A stretch of 64,000 nt of DNA, taken from positions 1-64,000 of the forward strand of contig JAOASB010000025.1 in the NCBI GenBank assembly GCA_025210375.1. The letters run 5' to 3'. The notes beneath the pieces are model-generated. The model ran no database searches. It was not told where the DNA came from and saw only the letters and a program-made list of their open reading frames with translations. Both the position numbers and the translations under genes were made by a program. The stretch's first letter is position 1. Each line of letters starts with the position of its first letter. Positions 9,236 to 17,912 of this stretch are shown piece by piece. Source of the DNA: Maledivibacter sp. Its GTDB lineage: Bacteria > Bacillota > Clostridia > Peptostreptococcales > Caminicellaceae.

Positions 9236-9275
9236 AAAAAGGTATAAATGGGATTAAATTAATCCCATTTATACC
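9236..9275 (-). terminator. Terminator of the EBP gene
   Basis: A perfect 17-bp-arm palindrome, GGTATAAATGGGATTAA...TTAATCCCATTTATACC, covers 9241-9275. On the minus strand it is followed by a T tract. The stop codon of the regulator (9269-9271) lies inside the hairpin. It isolates the sigma-54 operon from its regulator. Confidence 0.85.
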
Positions 9276-11344
9276 TTTACTTCTTTTAAATGATTGAAAA
9301 CAGTAATACCAAAATCAGTGATTTTTGTACCACCTCTGCCTTTATTGATGATGACCATTCCGTATATTTCTAGCTTTAATAACATTTTCCTAATTTCTTG
9401 TTCTGATAAATAAATTCCTCTTTCATCAGCGGCACTAGAAATACTTCTTCGCCCTACTCTTCTACGATTTAAATAGCCCTCATGCAATATCTGCAATATA
9501 AATATATAATCCGAAACATTTCCATTGACCATAACCCTATCAATAATTTTCTTTTCTTCACTCTTTAGATCATAATTACTTCTGTTATATAAATCTGTAT
9601 CAAAGGGAAGATCCTTAGGATAGATGATTTGTTTCCTTAAATTTGCTAAATATTCAACATAATTTTTTAGTTCCCTGATATTACCCTCCCAGCTATGGTT
9701 TAAAAACTTATATTTAGCTTCCTTAGATAGTGAAAAATCCGTATTAAACTCTTTTTTGAATTCATCTATTAATAAGAGAACATCTTCTTTTCTATGTTTC
9801 AGCCCTGGTATTTTTAAGGGTAGTACATTTAGTCTAAAATATAAATCATTTCTAAATCTCTTCATTTTCACTAATTGTTTTAGATCACGGTTTGTTGCTG
9901 CTATGATTCTCACATCTATGTCTATTAAACTGTCTCCACCTATCCTCATGACTTTTCTCTCCTGCAATACCCGTAGCAATCTTGACTGTAGTTTGTTTGG
10001 CATCTCTCCAATTTCATCTAAGAAGATGGTTCCCCTATGGGCCAATTCAAAAAGTCCTAATTTTCCTTCCTTTTTTGCTCCTGTAAAAGCCCCTCCCTCA
10101 TATCCAAACAGTTCGCTTTCCAATAGGTTCTCTGGCAAAGCCGCACAGTTCACTGCCACAAATTGATAACTTCTCCTGGGAGATTCATTGTGTATTGCTT
10201 GAGCAAACAATTCTTTTCCAGTACCACTTTCCCCTGTAATAAGAACAGATGAGTTGGATTGAGCCATTCGTTTTGCTATATCTATAGTATTTTTTATTGA
10301 GTTACTTTTACCTCTGATATAATCAAAGGTATATTTTGCTTCATGTCCTTTATTAATAAGCTGCTGCCTTAATTTATGTTGATTTTTTTCAATATCCGTA
10401 AATCGATTTATAACTGCAACAGCCCCATTTAGAATATCACCATTCATTATGGGAGCTATGGTTAATGCAATATCCTGTCCATTAATATTTACCAGATGGT
10501 TTCTTATGGGTTTACATGTTCTTAATACCTGTGAATAGGGAATCTCCGGTAATACCTTAATTGAATTACAGCCAACTACTATCTCTTCCCTATATCCAAT
10601 TATATTTTCAGCACTTTTATTATACGAATAAACCAAACCGTTAGAATTGGTGATAATAATGCCTTGATTCATAATGCCTAATAAAGCCTCAAACTTACTA
10701 TTAAGACTATCATTGGTACTTAGTACTTTTTCTAATCCGAAGCTGATAGGAACAATATCGTTAAAGTATTTTCTAATCTTTGAATCTCCCAATTTTTCGT
10801 CTATGCCCAGCTTAACCGCAATATCTACTATAGTACTCATATCAAATATTCTTTGTCCAATATCGATGACTTTGTCTACACAATCAGGCACATATCTTGA
10901 TTCTCCCGGAGTTACGGCTAAGGAAATATCTGGTATATCAGTCAAACCTGGGTATACTGGGATCAAATCTACATTCTTACACCCTAACTGAAAAATTAAT
11001 GAAATGGTTTCCATGCAAACCTTAGGATTTATGTTTACAAGAATTGCTTTAGTATCCTTAGGCAATCCATTAATTTTATTCATTCCTTTTTTTGTTAAGG
11101 TGTAGTTGGCTATTATAATCTCTGCATCACTGCTTACATATTCTTTAACGGCTTCAAAGATAGTAAAGGAAGATATTAATACAATATCTTCCTTTACACC
11201 AGCCTCAATAGTACCACTATCAAAGCAATAATTTTCTATCTCAATACTCTTACCGAATAATACTTGAAGCTGTTTACTATAGAACTCTGATATATATTCA
11301 TTAATGGAAATTACAGCTAACTTTTTTTTAATCATCATAATCAC
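9269..11344 (-). CDS. Sigma-54-dependent enhancer-binding regulator with PAS domain and winged-helix C-terminus
   Basis: This 691-residue activator has an unrecognised sensor region (about 1-200), a PAS domain (about 215-310, [21 protein letters not shown]), a central AAA+ domain and a DNA-binding end. The AAA+ part has Walker A GESGTGKE (371-378), GAFTGA (418-423) for sigma-54 contact, Walker B FLDEIGE (about 441-447) and AATN (482-485). The C-terminus is not the usual Fis-type helix-turn-helix but a longer winged-helix-like segment (about 610-691, [20 protein letters not shown], then GGTKITDFG). It lies immediately upstream of a sigma-54 promoter and very probably controls the NhaC-argH operon. 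ATG 11338 or 11335 could be the real start. Confidence 0.9.
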   Translation of the reverse strand: MIMMIKKKLAVISINEYISEFYSKQLQVLFGKSIEIENYCFDSGTIEAGVKEDIVLISSFTIFEAVKEYVSSDAEIIIANYTLTKKGMNKINGLPKDTKAILVNINPKVCMETISLIFQLGCKNVDLIPVYPGLTDIPDISLAVTPGESRYVPDCVDKVIDIGQRIFDMSTIVDIAVKLGIDEKLGDSKIRKYFNDIVPISFGLEKVLSTNDSLNSKFEALLGIMNQGIIITNSNGLVYSYNKSAENIIGYREEIVVGCNSIKVLPEIPYSQVLRTCKPIRNHLVNINGQDIALTIAPIMNGDILNGAVAVINRFTDIEKNQHKLRQQLINKGHEAKYTFDYIRGKSNSIKNTIDIAKRMAQSNSSVLITGESGTGKELFAQAIHNESPRRSYQFVAVNCAALPENLLESELFGYEGGAFTGAKKEGKLGLFELAHRGTIFLDEIGEMPNKLQSRLLRVLQERKVMRIGGDSLIDIDVRIIAATNRDLKQLVKMKRFRNDLYFRLNVLPLKIPGLKHRKEDVLLLIDEFKKEFNTDFSLSKEAKYKFLNHSWEGNIRELKNYVEYLANLRKQIIYPKDLPFDTDLYNRSNYDLKSEEKKIIDRVMVNGNVSDYIFILQILHEGYLNRRRVGRRSISSAADERGIYLSEQEIRKMLLKLEIYGMVIINKGRGGTKITDFGITVFNHLKEVKV

Positions 11345-11396
11345 TCCAGTGGCAAATTTAAAACAAATACCCTAAACATATTCAAGTATTCCATGG

Positions 11397-11960
11397 CTAA
11401 AAGATAAATAGTCCAACTAACCCCGCCATAGCTATATAGTATATGGGGTGATACTTCCATTTATTTGTAGCATACATAAAAACTCCAAATAAAATTAGGG
11501 CTTTAAAATTAAATAAATCTATTATATTATCTGTGGATTTAAAAAGATCTACATTAAACATGGAAATTAAGGAGATACTAAAGGCCGCTGCGGCAATAAG
11601 CCCCGTTACGGCTGGCCTTAGACCTACAAAAATCCCTTGTACTATCCTATTTTCATTAAAATGCCTTAAAAACTTAGCAATAATACAAATAATAATAATG
11701 GAGGGCGTTACCATCCCCAATGTAGCAACCACAGAACCCAAAGTTCCCATCTGGTTGAAGCCCACATAGGTAGCCATGTTTATACCAATTGGTCCCGGTG
11801 TAGATTGGGAAACGGCAATCATATCTGCAAATTGTCCCTTGGTCACCCATCCCCGGGTCAAAGCTTCATTTTGTAGTAAAGGAAGAGCTGCTAAACCTCC
11901 CCCAATAGTAAATAAACCCACTTTAAAGAAAATCCAATAAATCTTAAATAACTCAATCAT
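11397..11960 (-). CDS. ChrA-like (CHR family) half transporter, second subunit
   Basis: This is a membrane protein of 187 residues with about six hydrophobic segments. It has the chromate transporter family features FKVGLFTIGGGLAALPLLQNEA and VSQSTPGPIGINMATYVG. The start ATG 11960 overlaps the stop of the upstream gene as ATGA, which removes a nonsense N-terminal extension. Short CHR proteins come as pairs that together equal one long ChrA and act as a heterodimer; some export chromate, but most have no known substrate. It is close to the EBP gene downstream (52 bp), so co-transcription is possible. Confidence 0.85.
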   Translation of the reverse strand: MIELFKIYWIFFKVGLFTIGGGLAALPLLQNEALTRGWVTKGQFADMIAVSQSTPGPIGINMATYVGFNQMGTLGSVVATLGMVTPSIIIICIIAKFLRHFNENRIVQGIFVGLRPAVTGLIAAAAFSISLISMFNVDLFKSTDNIIDLFNFKALILFGVFMYATNKWKYHPIYYIAMAGLVGLFIF

Positions 11961-12517
11961 ATCTGCTTTCCCCTCATTCTTAGGGTATTTAACAAGATGC
12001 CGATAACTCCAGCAGTGATAATAACATAAATTGGGGATGTATGTAGAAATGCAACTACTATAAATGCCATGATTCCAATAGTCATCCCAATCCAATCCTT
12101 AATAGCCTTTTTCCCCATTTTTATGACTGCATTTAAAATAAGTACTACCACTACAACACGTATGCCGGAAAAGGCTTTTTGAATCCACAAATTATCTGCA
12201 AACTGTTGAAAGAAAGCCGCTATGGATATTATTATAAACCAAGAAGGAACAACCATACCCAATGTAGCTATTATCCCTCCAATGACTCCTTTTTCTTTAA
12301 ATCCAATGAATGTAGCCGTATTTATGGCAATGATCCCAGGTGTGGATTGCCCTATGGCATAATAGTCCATTATCTCCTCTTCAGTTGCCCATGCATGTTT
12401 TTCCACCACTTCTCTTTGGAGCATAGGGAGCATAGCATAACCACCACCAATTGTAAAAAAACCTATTCTGAAAAATACATTAAACAATTTCCACAATATA
12501 TTCTTATTGTTTCCCAT
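11957..12517 (-). CDS. ChrA-like (CHR family) half transporter, first subunit
   Basis: This is the partner of the next gene: 186 residues with about six hydrophobic segments. It has FFRIGFFTIGGGYAMLPMLQREV, IGQSTPGIIAINTATFIG and MVVPSWFIII, the repeated CHR-family motifs. ATG 12517 is preferred since GGAGG is 6 bases upstream, while the in-frame ATG at 12523 abuts it. It sits alone on the minus strand about 140 bp after the CoA-transferase terminator. No sigma-54 or clear sigma-A promoter was recognised upstream. Confidence 0.85.
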   Translation of the reverse strand: MGNNKNILWKLFNVFFRIGFFTIGGGYAMLPMLQREVVEKHAWATEEEIMDYYAIGQSTPGIIAINTATFIGFKEKGVIGGIIATLGMVVPSWFIIISIAAFFQQFADNLWIQKAFSGIRVVVVVLILNAVIKMGKKAIKDWIGMTIGIMAFIVVAFLHTSPIYVIITAGVIGILLNTLRMRGKQI

Positions 12518-12620
12518 TGTCATCCTCCAAATTTATTTAGTCATTGGTCTCTAGTATCTATTATAGTTTCTTTTTTTATAAAAAAATTCCTCTTTTAAGC
12601 AAATAATTTTTTGTTTCAAA

Positions 12621-12651
12621 AAATATAGGGAGTGTCTTTTAAAACACTCCC
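12621..12651 (-). terminator. Terminator after the CoA-transferase operon
   Basis: The stem GGGAGTGTCTTTT/AAAACACTCCC at 12628-12651 is followed on the minus strand by an A+T-rich run. It lies 9 bp after the stop at 12660. Confidence 0.75.
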
Positions 12652-12659
12652 ATTACTAT

Positions 12660-13988
12660 TTACCACATCATAAGCCTATCAGCTTCAAACTTCAATTCAT
12701 CTCTAAAATTTGGATGGGCTATTTTTATAAGTCTTTTTACTCTTTCACCAATACTTTGTCCCCTAAGCCATGCAACACCATATTCTGTAACAATATAATC
12801 AACATCGTTTCTAGATAGGGTTACTATAGCTCCTGTCTTTAATGTAGGTACAATTTTTGATACTGTTACCCTTTCACCTTTTTCATTTTTAACCTTCGCG
12901 GTGGAATAAAGGGCTATAAAGGATTTTCCTTCTGGACAATTTTGCGCGCCTATTGCAGTATCCGCTTGACCACCGGTTCCCGAGAACTGCTTATGTCCTA
13001 TTGATTCTGAACAGCATTGACCTGTTAAATCGACTTCTATTGTAGTATTTATAGAAATCATTTTATGATTCTGTCCTACAATATAGGGATCATTTGTCCA
13101 TTTACCCTGCATAAATAGTACATTAGGATTTTCATCAATATAGTCATATAACTTTTGACTTCCAAGGGCAAATGTACAAACCGACTTATTTTTATAAAGT
13201 GTTTTCATAGAATTATCTGCTGCGCCACATTCTATTAGATCCACCATACCATCAGTAAACATTTCTGTATGAATTCCCAAATGTTTTTTTGTCTCTAAGG
13301 CTTTGGCCACAGCATTTGGTATTCCGCCGATACCAAGTTGAATAGTTGAGCCATCCTCAATTAGCTCTGCTATATAATCACCAATTTTTCTGTCCTTTTC
13401 TGAAAGAGATGCTACTGGTAAGGAAATAATCGGTCTATCGGTCTCAACAATTGCATTAACCTTGCTTATATGGATTTGATTATCCCCAAAGGTTCTAGGG
13501 TAATTTCCATTGACCTCTACAATCACTACAGCATCACCGGATTCAATTAATTCCATTTCATAGGTATTGCCTATAGATAAGCTTAGATAACCGTGTTTAT
13601 CCATCTTTGAACATGTTGTCAATAAAACCTTCCTTCTACCCTTCATAGCATATAATCTCTTATTTAAGGATAGATGTAAATGCTGTGGCTGAAAGGATAA
13701 ATGTCCCTTTGGATGGTTCTTCCTTAAAAATGGTGTGTAAAACCATCCATTCACATGGATAACCTTTCTATATTCGGGATTCCCCATAAATTCATAATTT
13801 CCAAATGGTAAAGTATTACTAAGCTCACAGTCTCTAACTCCATTTTCTTTTATTGTATGGAGTTCATTCAATATATCTAAAGGCTCACTACCACCGAGAC
13901 CACACAATATAAAATCATTTGACTGTATAAGCTTTAAAGCTTCAGATATTGTTTTTTTCTTACTCTTGTATATTTTATTTATATTCAT
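12660..13988 (-). CDS. Acetyl-CoA hydrolase/4-hydroxybutyrate CoA-transferase family protein
   Basis: The 442-residue cytoplasmic enzyme moves CoA between acetate-like acids and an organic acid. It has the family glycine-rich region STIQLGIGGIPNAV, the catalytic glutamate in HTEMFTDGMVDL (E242) and the later FSGTGGQADTAIGA block. These fit the 4-hydroxybutyrate/acetate:CoA-transferase branch rather than the two-subunit type I enzymes. A GAGGAGG site precedes ATG 13988. It lies 20 bp after the KASIII-like gene in the same operon, which has a sigma-54 promoter, so it likely activates or releases a carboxylate that the KASIII-like enzyme handles. The exact acid is unknown. Confidence 0.9.
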   Translation of the reverse strand: MNINKIYKSKKKTISEALKLIQSNDFILCGLGGSEPLDILNELHTIKENGVRDCELSNTLPFGNYEFMGNPEYRKVIHVNGWFYTPFLRKNHPKGHLSFQPQHLHLSLNKRLYAMKGRRKVLLTTCSKMDKHGYLSLSIGNTYEMELIESGDAVVIVEVNGNYPRTFGDNQIHISKVNAIVETDRPIISLPVASLSEKDRKIGDYIAELIEDGSTIQLGIGGIPNAVAKALETKKHLGIHTEMFTDGMVDLIECGAADNSMKTLYKNKSVCTFALGSQKLYDYIDENPNVLFMQGKWTNDPYIVGQNHKMISINTTIEVDLTGQCCSESIGHKQFSGTGGQADTAIGAQNCPEGKSFIALYSTAKVKNEKGERVTVSKIVPTLKTGAIVTLSRNDVDYIVTEYGVAWLRGQSIGERVKRLIKIAHPNFRDELKFEADRLMMW

Positions 13989-14008
13989 ATATTTTACCTC
14001 CTCAACTA

Positions 14009-15049
14009 TTACTGAGTTCTACCCCACCTAATCATTGTGCAGCCAAAGGCATATCCCGTTCCAGCACCTAGTAAAGCACAAATGTTTCCATTTTTTACTT
14101 TCCCTTGTACTAATCCATATTTCAATGCTATAAATTGGTCTGCATGACCGCAATGTCCATCATCGGCTAAATATACAGTTTTTTCTTTATCAATGCCTAA
14201 ATTAGCCATAATAGCATAATGAGCCTTTGGATTTATATGATTTATAGCAATAAAATCTACATCTTTTTCTTTTAAATTAGAATTCTTAAGGGCTTTCCTA
14301 ACTGTTCCTGTAAAATCTGGCAAAGATCTTGTCGCTAGTCTTTTCTTCATTCCCTTTGGGTCTTCCAAATGAAGTAATCTGGCTTTTCTCAATTTTTCAG
14401 GATCTTTTGCTATATCATCAGTTATTGGGTATAAGGTTCCTCCCCATTTTCCGATTACATCATCACAAAATATATGATCTGTTATAATCCCAGTCCCTAA
14501 TACTTCATTTTCCATATGATCTCTTTTAAGTAAAAGAGCTAGTCCTGCCGGTGACATGTCAAACATAAAAGATTGATTTTTGTCTTTATAGTCTATTAAG
14601 TATGCATTTGTATTTCCCCCGGCTATTAATACGGTTTTTAAACTACCATCGGACTTCATCATATCCTTTGCTATCTTCAATGCTAAGGGTGTACCTGCAC
14701 ACCTAAATCCTAAATCCCATGCATATGCATTATCTGCACCTAATTCATTTTGTATTTTTATAGCCGCAGTCCAGCATACATATTCACAGTAAGTTTCACC
14801 TGCGAATAGTATCATATCAATATCATTTGGATCTATATTATTTCTTTGCAACAGCTTTTTTGATGCTTTTGTAGCCATCATTGCCGAATGATCCTCAGGT
14901 CCTCCTATATGTTTTCTATTAATTCCCATTTTATCTCTCAATATTTCTGGTGGTATATCTACGAGCTTTGATAGTTCCTGGGCAGTTATTGTTTTTTCTG
15001 GTAGATATGTCTCAAAGTCTACAATCCCAACATGAAAATCTCTAGTCAT
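14009..15049 (-). CDS. KASIII (FabH)-like thiolase-fold enzyme in a catabolic operon
   Basis: This 346-residue protein has the 3-oxoacyl-ACP synthase III / HMG-CoA synthase fold. The nucleophile is C117 in WDLGFRCAGTPLAL, and a catalytic His is likely H271 in AINHINPKAHYA. The place where FabH has GN(T/S) reads DDGHCGHADQ, so the usual third residue Asn seems to be His. ATG 15049 is chosen: AGGAGG precedes it, whereas the longer frame to 15115 runs into a mobile repeat. It is the first gene of a sigma-54 operon with a CoA-transferase, not a fatty acid cluster, so it probably makes or cleaves a beta-keto acyl-CoA in catabolism (inference). Confidence 0.8.
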   Translation of the reverse strand: MTRDFHVGIVDFETYLPEKTITAQELSKLVDIPPEILRDKMGINRKHIGGPEDHSAMMATKASKKLLQRNNIDPNDIDMILFAGETYCEYVCWTAAIKIQNELGADNAYAWDLGFRCAGTPLALKIAKDMMKSDGSLKTVLIAGGNTNAYLIDYKDKNQSFMFDMSPAGLALLLKRDHMENEVLGTGIITDHIFCDDVIGKWGGTLYPITDDIAKDPEKLRKARLLHLEDPKGMKKRLATRSLPDFTGTVRKALKNSNLKEKDVDFIAINHINPKAHYAIMANLGIDKEKTVYLADDGHCGHADQFIALKYGLVQGKVKNGNICALLGAGTGYAFGCTMIRWGRTQ

Positions 15050-15086
15050 TAAAATTCCTCCTTTAAATAGTACTACTTTAATCATC

Positions 15087-15247
15087 TGAGCAAATTGCAT
15101 AATTACCTTCTGCAAAAACTATCTACTATATATAGTTAAAAAACCTTAAGAACTATACCATCAAATATGCTTATATCTTAAGCAATTAAATATAGGATGA
15201 TATTCGCATATGCAATTCTGCCAAGTAAGAGTTATGCAATTTCCTCA
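15087..15247. repeat. Intact 161-bp MITE-like element (copy A)
   Basis: The ends are TGAGCAAATTGCATAA and, inverted, TTATGCAATTTCCTCA. The flanks show a 2-bp TC duplication. It is longer than copies B and C because of an extra internal segment shared with the decayed copy at 5691-5826. It lies between the sigma-54 promoter and the first gene, so it is transcribed in the operon leader. Confidence 0.85.
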
Positions 15248-15277
15248 TCTATATATATTTCTTACTTTAAGTTAATC

Positions 15278-15292
15278 GCAAAAGTCTTGCCA
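15278..15292 (-). promoter_or_regulatory. Sigma-54 promoter of the KASIII/CoA-transferase operon
   Basis: The minus strand reads TGGCAAGACTTTTGC, a GG-N10-GC core. It lies about 230 bp before the KASIII-like start because a mobile repeat is inserted in between. The divergent gene encodes a sigma-54 activator. Confidence 0.8.
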
Positions 15293-15663
15293 ATTTTTAG
15301 GTATTAGGAAAATAAAAGGTGTATTTTGAAAATCAATACAGAACAATATGCTTATATGTATGTATTTCTTAGGGTTTCAAAGATCTTTAAAGCTTGTTTT
15401 TTTACTATAATTACTTCTAAAAATAAGGTTTTTAGAATAATTTTAAATTATAAATCTTTTTAAACTAAAATCCTTATTGTATCAATTAGTTACTTTTATA
15501 AAAATAGAATTTTATAAAAAATTGAATGAAGCTACTCTTACCAAATGATGTATTCAATAGTTACACTTCGCAAAAATGTTACATATATTTAATCATTTTC
15601 TAAAATGACATTAAGTTCATGATATAATAATGAGGAAAATAATAAATATCAGGAGGTGATGAT
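15293..15663. promoter_or_regulatory. Divergent control region between the KASIII operon and the EBP gene
   Basis: This gene-free stretch is very A+T rich. It holds AGTTACA at 15559-15565 and TGTTACA at 15577-15583, a motif also found three times upstream of the sigma-54 promoter at 19963. These are candidate binding sites for the EBP encoded next door. A TATAAT-like box at about 15623 may start the EBP transcript. Confidence 0.4.
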
Positions 15664-17088
15664 CTGTTTAAATTTAATCATACTAATCAAGTAGATAAAT
15701 TTTTTAATATCATACCATCTTCTCTATTTAATAAACTACCTCTCCCTATCAATTTCGTAGACAGTGAATGTAAAGTTATTGTTATGAATGAAGCCTTCTT
15801 AAACTATCTAGAAACACCATTAACTGAAGTGGTTGGAAAACATCTTTCTGAAATCGATAATACCACTCGACTACCAATAGTTTTAAAAACGGGTATCCCG
15901 GAAATAGGTCAAAAGCATGTTTTTCAAAGCGGAAAAGAATCAATTGTAGATAGAATACCTATTTTTGATGGTGATGAAATAATAGGTGCGGCTGGAATAA
16001 TAGTACTAGATGATATTAAATCCTTAGATAATGCAAATAATATTAGAAACTCCATAATTAATTCTATAAAACCTACAAATCATACTAATCCAAAAAATCT
16101 TAACTGTAATTTCAAAGCTAAATATACATTTGATGATATAATTACTCAATCCTCTTTAATAAAACATTTCAAATCTCGCGCTCAATCTTTTGCAGCAACT
16201 AATCTACCTGTATTAATTACTGGTGAAAGCGGCGTTGGCAAAGAACTTTTTGCCCATGCAATTCATAATAGCAGTGATAGAGTATATAAACCATTTGTAA
16301 GTATCAACTGTGCTACAATCCCTGAAACATTATTGGAATCCGAACTCTTTGGGTATGAAAAAGGGTCTTTTACGGGGGCAAACAAATCTGGAAAATTAGG
16401 TAAGTTTGAATTAGCTCAAGGTGGAACAATTTTTTTAGATGAGATTGGAGACCTCCCTCTTAATATGCAATCCAAACTTCTAAGAGTACTTCAAGAAAAT
16501 CAAATTGAAAAAATAGGAAGTAGTAAATCCATAGATATTGATGTAAGAATTATTGCAGCGACAAATTATGATTTGCTCAAGCAAGTAGAAAGCAAAAGAT
16601 TTAGAGCTGACTTATATTATAGATTGAATGTTTTAAATCTAAACATCCCATCATTACGTGAAAGATCCGAAGACATTCCTTTATTAATCGATCATTTTAT
16701 ATCTTCCTTTTATCAAAAAAATGGAATATACAAGAAATTTTCCATTGGAATTATATCCGCACTATCTAATTATAGCTGGCCTGGAAATGTTAGAGAGCTT
16801 AAAAACATTGTTTACCGTTTGATGGTAATCGCAACCGGTGAAGAAGTGACAAAGGCTTCAATACCCACGAATATACTGGAGAACAGTTATAAAAGTATGG
16901 CTAATTCCTACAATATATCAGGACTATTATCTCAGAAATGTTCCCTAAATAATATACTTAAGGAAATTGAAATTAAAATAATTGAAGATACTTTGAATAT
17001 CTGTAATAATAATAAATCTAAAGCAGCAGAATTATTAGGTATTAAAAGAATGACTCTTTACAGAAAGCTTAAGAATAATGATAAGTAG
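15664..17088 (+). CDS. PAS-type sigma-54 enhancer-binding regulator, probable CTG start
   Basis: The activator has a PAS domain (about 1-115), an AAA+ domain with GESGVGKE (about 187-194), GSFTGA in place of GAFTGA, FLDEIGD and AATN, and a C-terminal Fis-type helix-turn-helix ([20 protein letters not shown]). The first in-frame ATG is at 15784 and would cut the PAS domain. The frame is open upstream, and AGGAGG at 15651-15656 stands 7 bases before CTG 15664; this restores [20 protein letters not shown], the normal PAS start. The length is then 474 residues. It is placed between two sigma-54 operons and is the best candidate to control both. Confidence 0.85.
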   Translation: MFKFNHTNQVDKFFNIIPSSLFNKLPLPINFVDSECKVIVMNEAFLNYLETPLTEVVGKHLSEIDNTTRLPIVLKTGIPEIGQKHVFQSGKESIVDRIPIFDGDEIIGAAGIIVLDDIKSLDNANNIRNSIINSIKPTNHTNPKNLNCNFKAKYTFDDIITQSSLIKHFKSRAQSFAATNLPVLITGESGVGKELFAHAIHNSSDRVYKPFVSINCATIPETLLESELFGYEKGSFTGANKSGKLGKFELAQGGTIFLDEIGDLPLNMQSKLLRVLQENQIEKIGSSKSIDIDVRIIAATNYDLLKQVESKRFRADLYYRLNVLNLNIPSLRERSEDIPLLIDHFISSFYQKNGIYKKFSIGIISALSNYSWPGNVRELKNIVYRLMVIATGEEVTKASIPTNILENSYKSMANSYNISGLLSQKCSLNNILKEIEIKIIEDTLNICNNNKSKAAELLGIKRMTLYRKLKNNDK

Positions 17089-17172
17089 AGTTTTAAACCT
17101 CTTCGACACTTTATTAGAGATATTATTAATTTTCTTAGTCCCATCTCTATATAGAATTTATTATAGTAGAAC

Positions 17173-17232
17173 TTAATTTATACGTATCAAAGTACTCAGT
17201 GTTTTAAGGAGTTTTTGATGCGTATAAATTAA
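17173..17232. repeat. 60-bp palindromic repeat (copy 1)
   Basis: The arms are TTAATTTATACGTATCAAA and TTTGATGCGTATAAATTAA, nearly perfect over 19 bp. A second copy of identical length is at 43707-43766 and half of one at 42782-42815. Here it sits between convergent genes and could act as a weak bidirectional terminator. Confidence 0.75.
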
Positions 17233-17270
17233 AGTTTCTACTTAAATCCCTATGGTTCTTATTTTGTTGC

Positions 17271-17882
17271 TTATGCATTTAATTTTTTGATTATATGGTT
17301 CATGTTTCCTGCTAAATGCTTCATTATGCTTATACCCTCTGTATCTTCATTGGCATTTATACTGCCAGATGTTCCTGCGGAACCAACGGTCCAATAATTT
17401 GAACCTATTATAATAAAATCATTTACCGCTGCCCATAAGGCTAACTGTGCGTAGGCAAATGTTTGACCTGTTTTTCTCGCAACAGTTATTGGTGCAAAAA
17501 CTTTTCTTGAAAAGGGCATTTGACCCCAATCATATTTCCCTTTACTGGTTTTCAAATCATTTTTCATCCAGCGTGAAGAAAATCCTGCTCTATCTAAAAG
17601 TGCTTTTAACCTAGGCGTTATTGACCCATTATATACTGGTGACCCAATAATGAGTCCATCTGCCTCCAGCATCTTATTGAAAACACCTTTAAAATCATCA
17701 TTTACTACACATTTTTTGTTCTCTATGCAACCATAGCACCCTCTGCATTGATCAATATTTTTATCCTTTAATCTTATGAATTCTACTTCAAATTCCTTGT
17801 CCTTTAATTCTTTCAAAACAACATTAATATAATATTCTGTATTACCTGCTCTAGGACTTCCACATATCCCTAAAATTTTCAT
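17271..17882 (-). CDS. Flavodoxin-fold NAD(P)H-dependent FMN reductase/iron-sulfur flavoprotein
   Basis: The protein has 203 residues with the start MKILGICGSPRAGNTEYYIN, an FMN phosphate-binding loop, then CRGCYGCIENKKC, a compact cysteine cluster like that of iron-sulfur flavoproteins of anaerobes, and GSPVYNGSITPRLKALLDR. Family members pass electrons from NAD(P)H or ferredoxin to small acceptors through FMN. ATG 17882 follows GAGGAGG; the longer frame starts at an ATG inside that site. It is the last gene of the symporter operon, 30 bp after the SSS gene, so it may reduce the imported compound (inference). Confidence 0.85.
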   Translation of the reverse strand: MKILGICGSPRAGNTEYYINVVLKELKDKEFEVEFIRLKDKNIDQCRGCYGCIENKKCVVNDDFKGVFNKMLEADGLIIGSPVYNGSITPRLKALLDRAGFSSRWMKNDLKTSKGKYDWGQMPFSRKVFAPITVARKTGQTFAYAQLALWAAVNDFIIIGSNYWTVGSAGTSGSINANEDTEGISIMKHLAGNMNHIIKKLNA

Positions 17883-17912
17883 GCATTTCCTCCTCAAGCT
17901 GAAAATTGTTTA

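Noticed and set aside
11961..12095. N-terminal extension of the second ChrA-like frame
   Set aside because: It overlaps the first ChrA gene in another frame and does not look like a CHR protein; the ATGA overlap gives the real start.
15050..15115. Upstream extension of the KASIII-like frame
   Set aside because: It enters the mobile repeat; the AGGAGG site selects ATG 15049.
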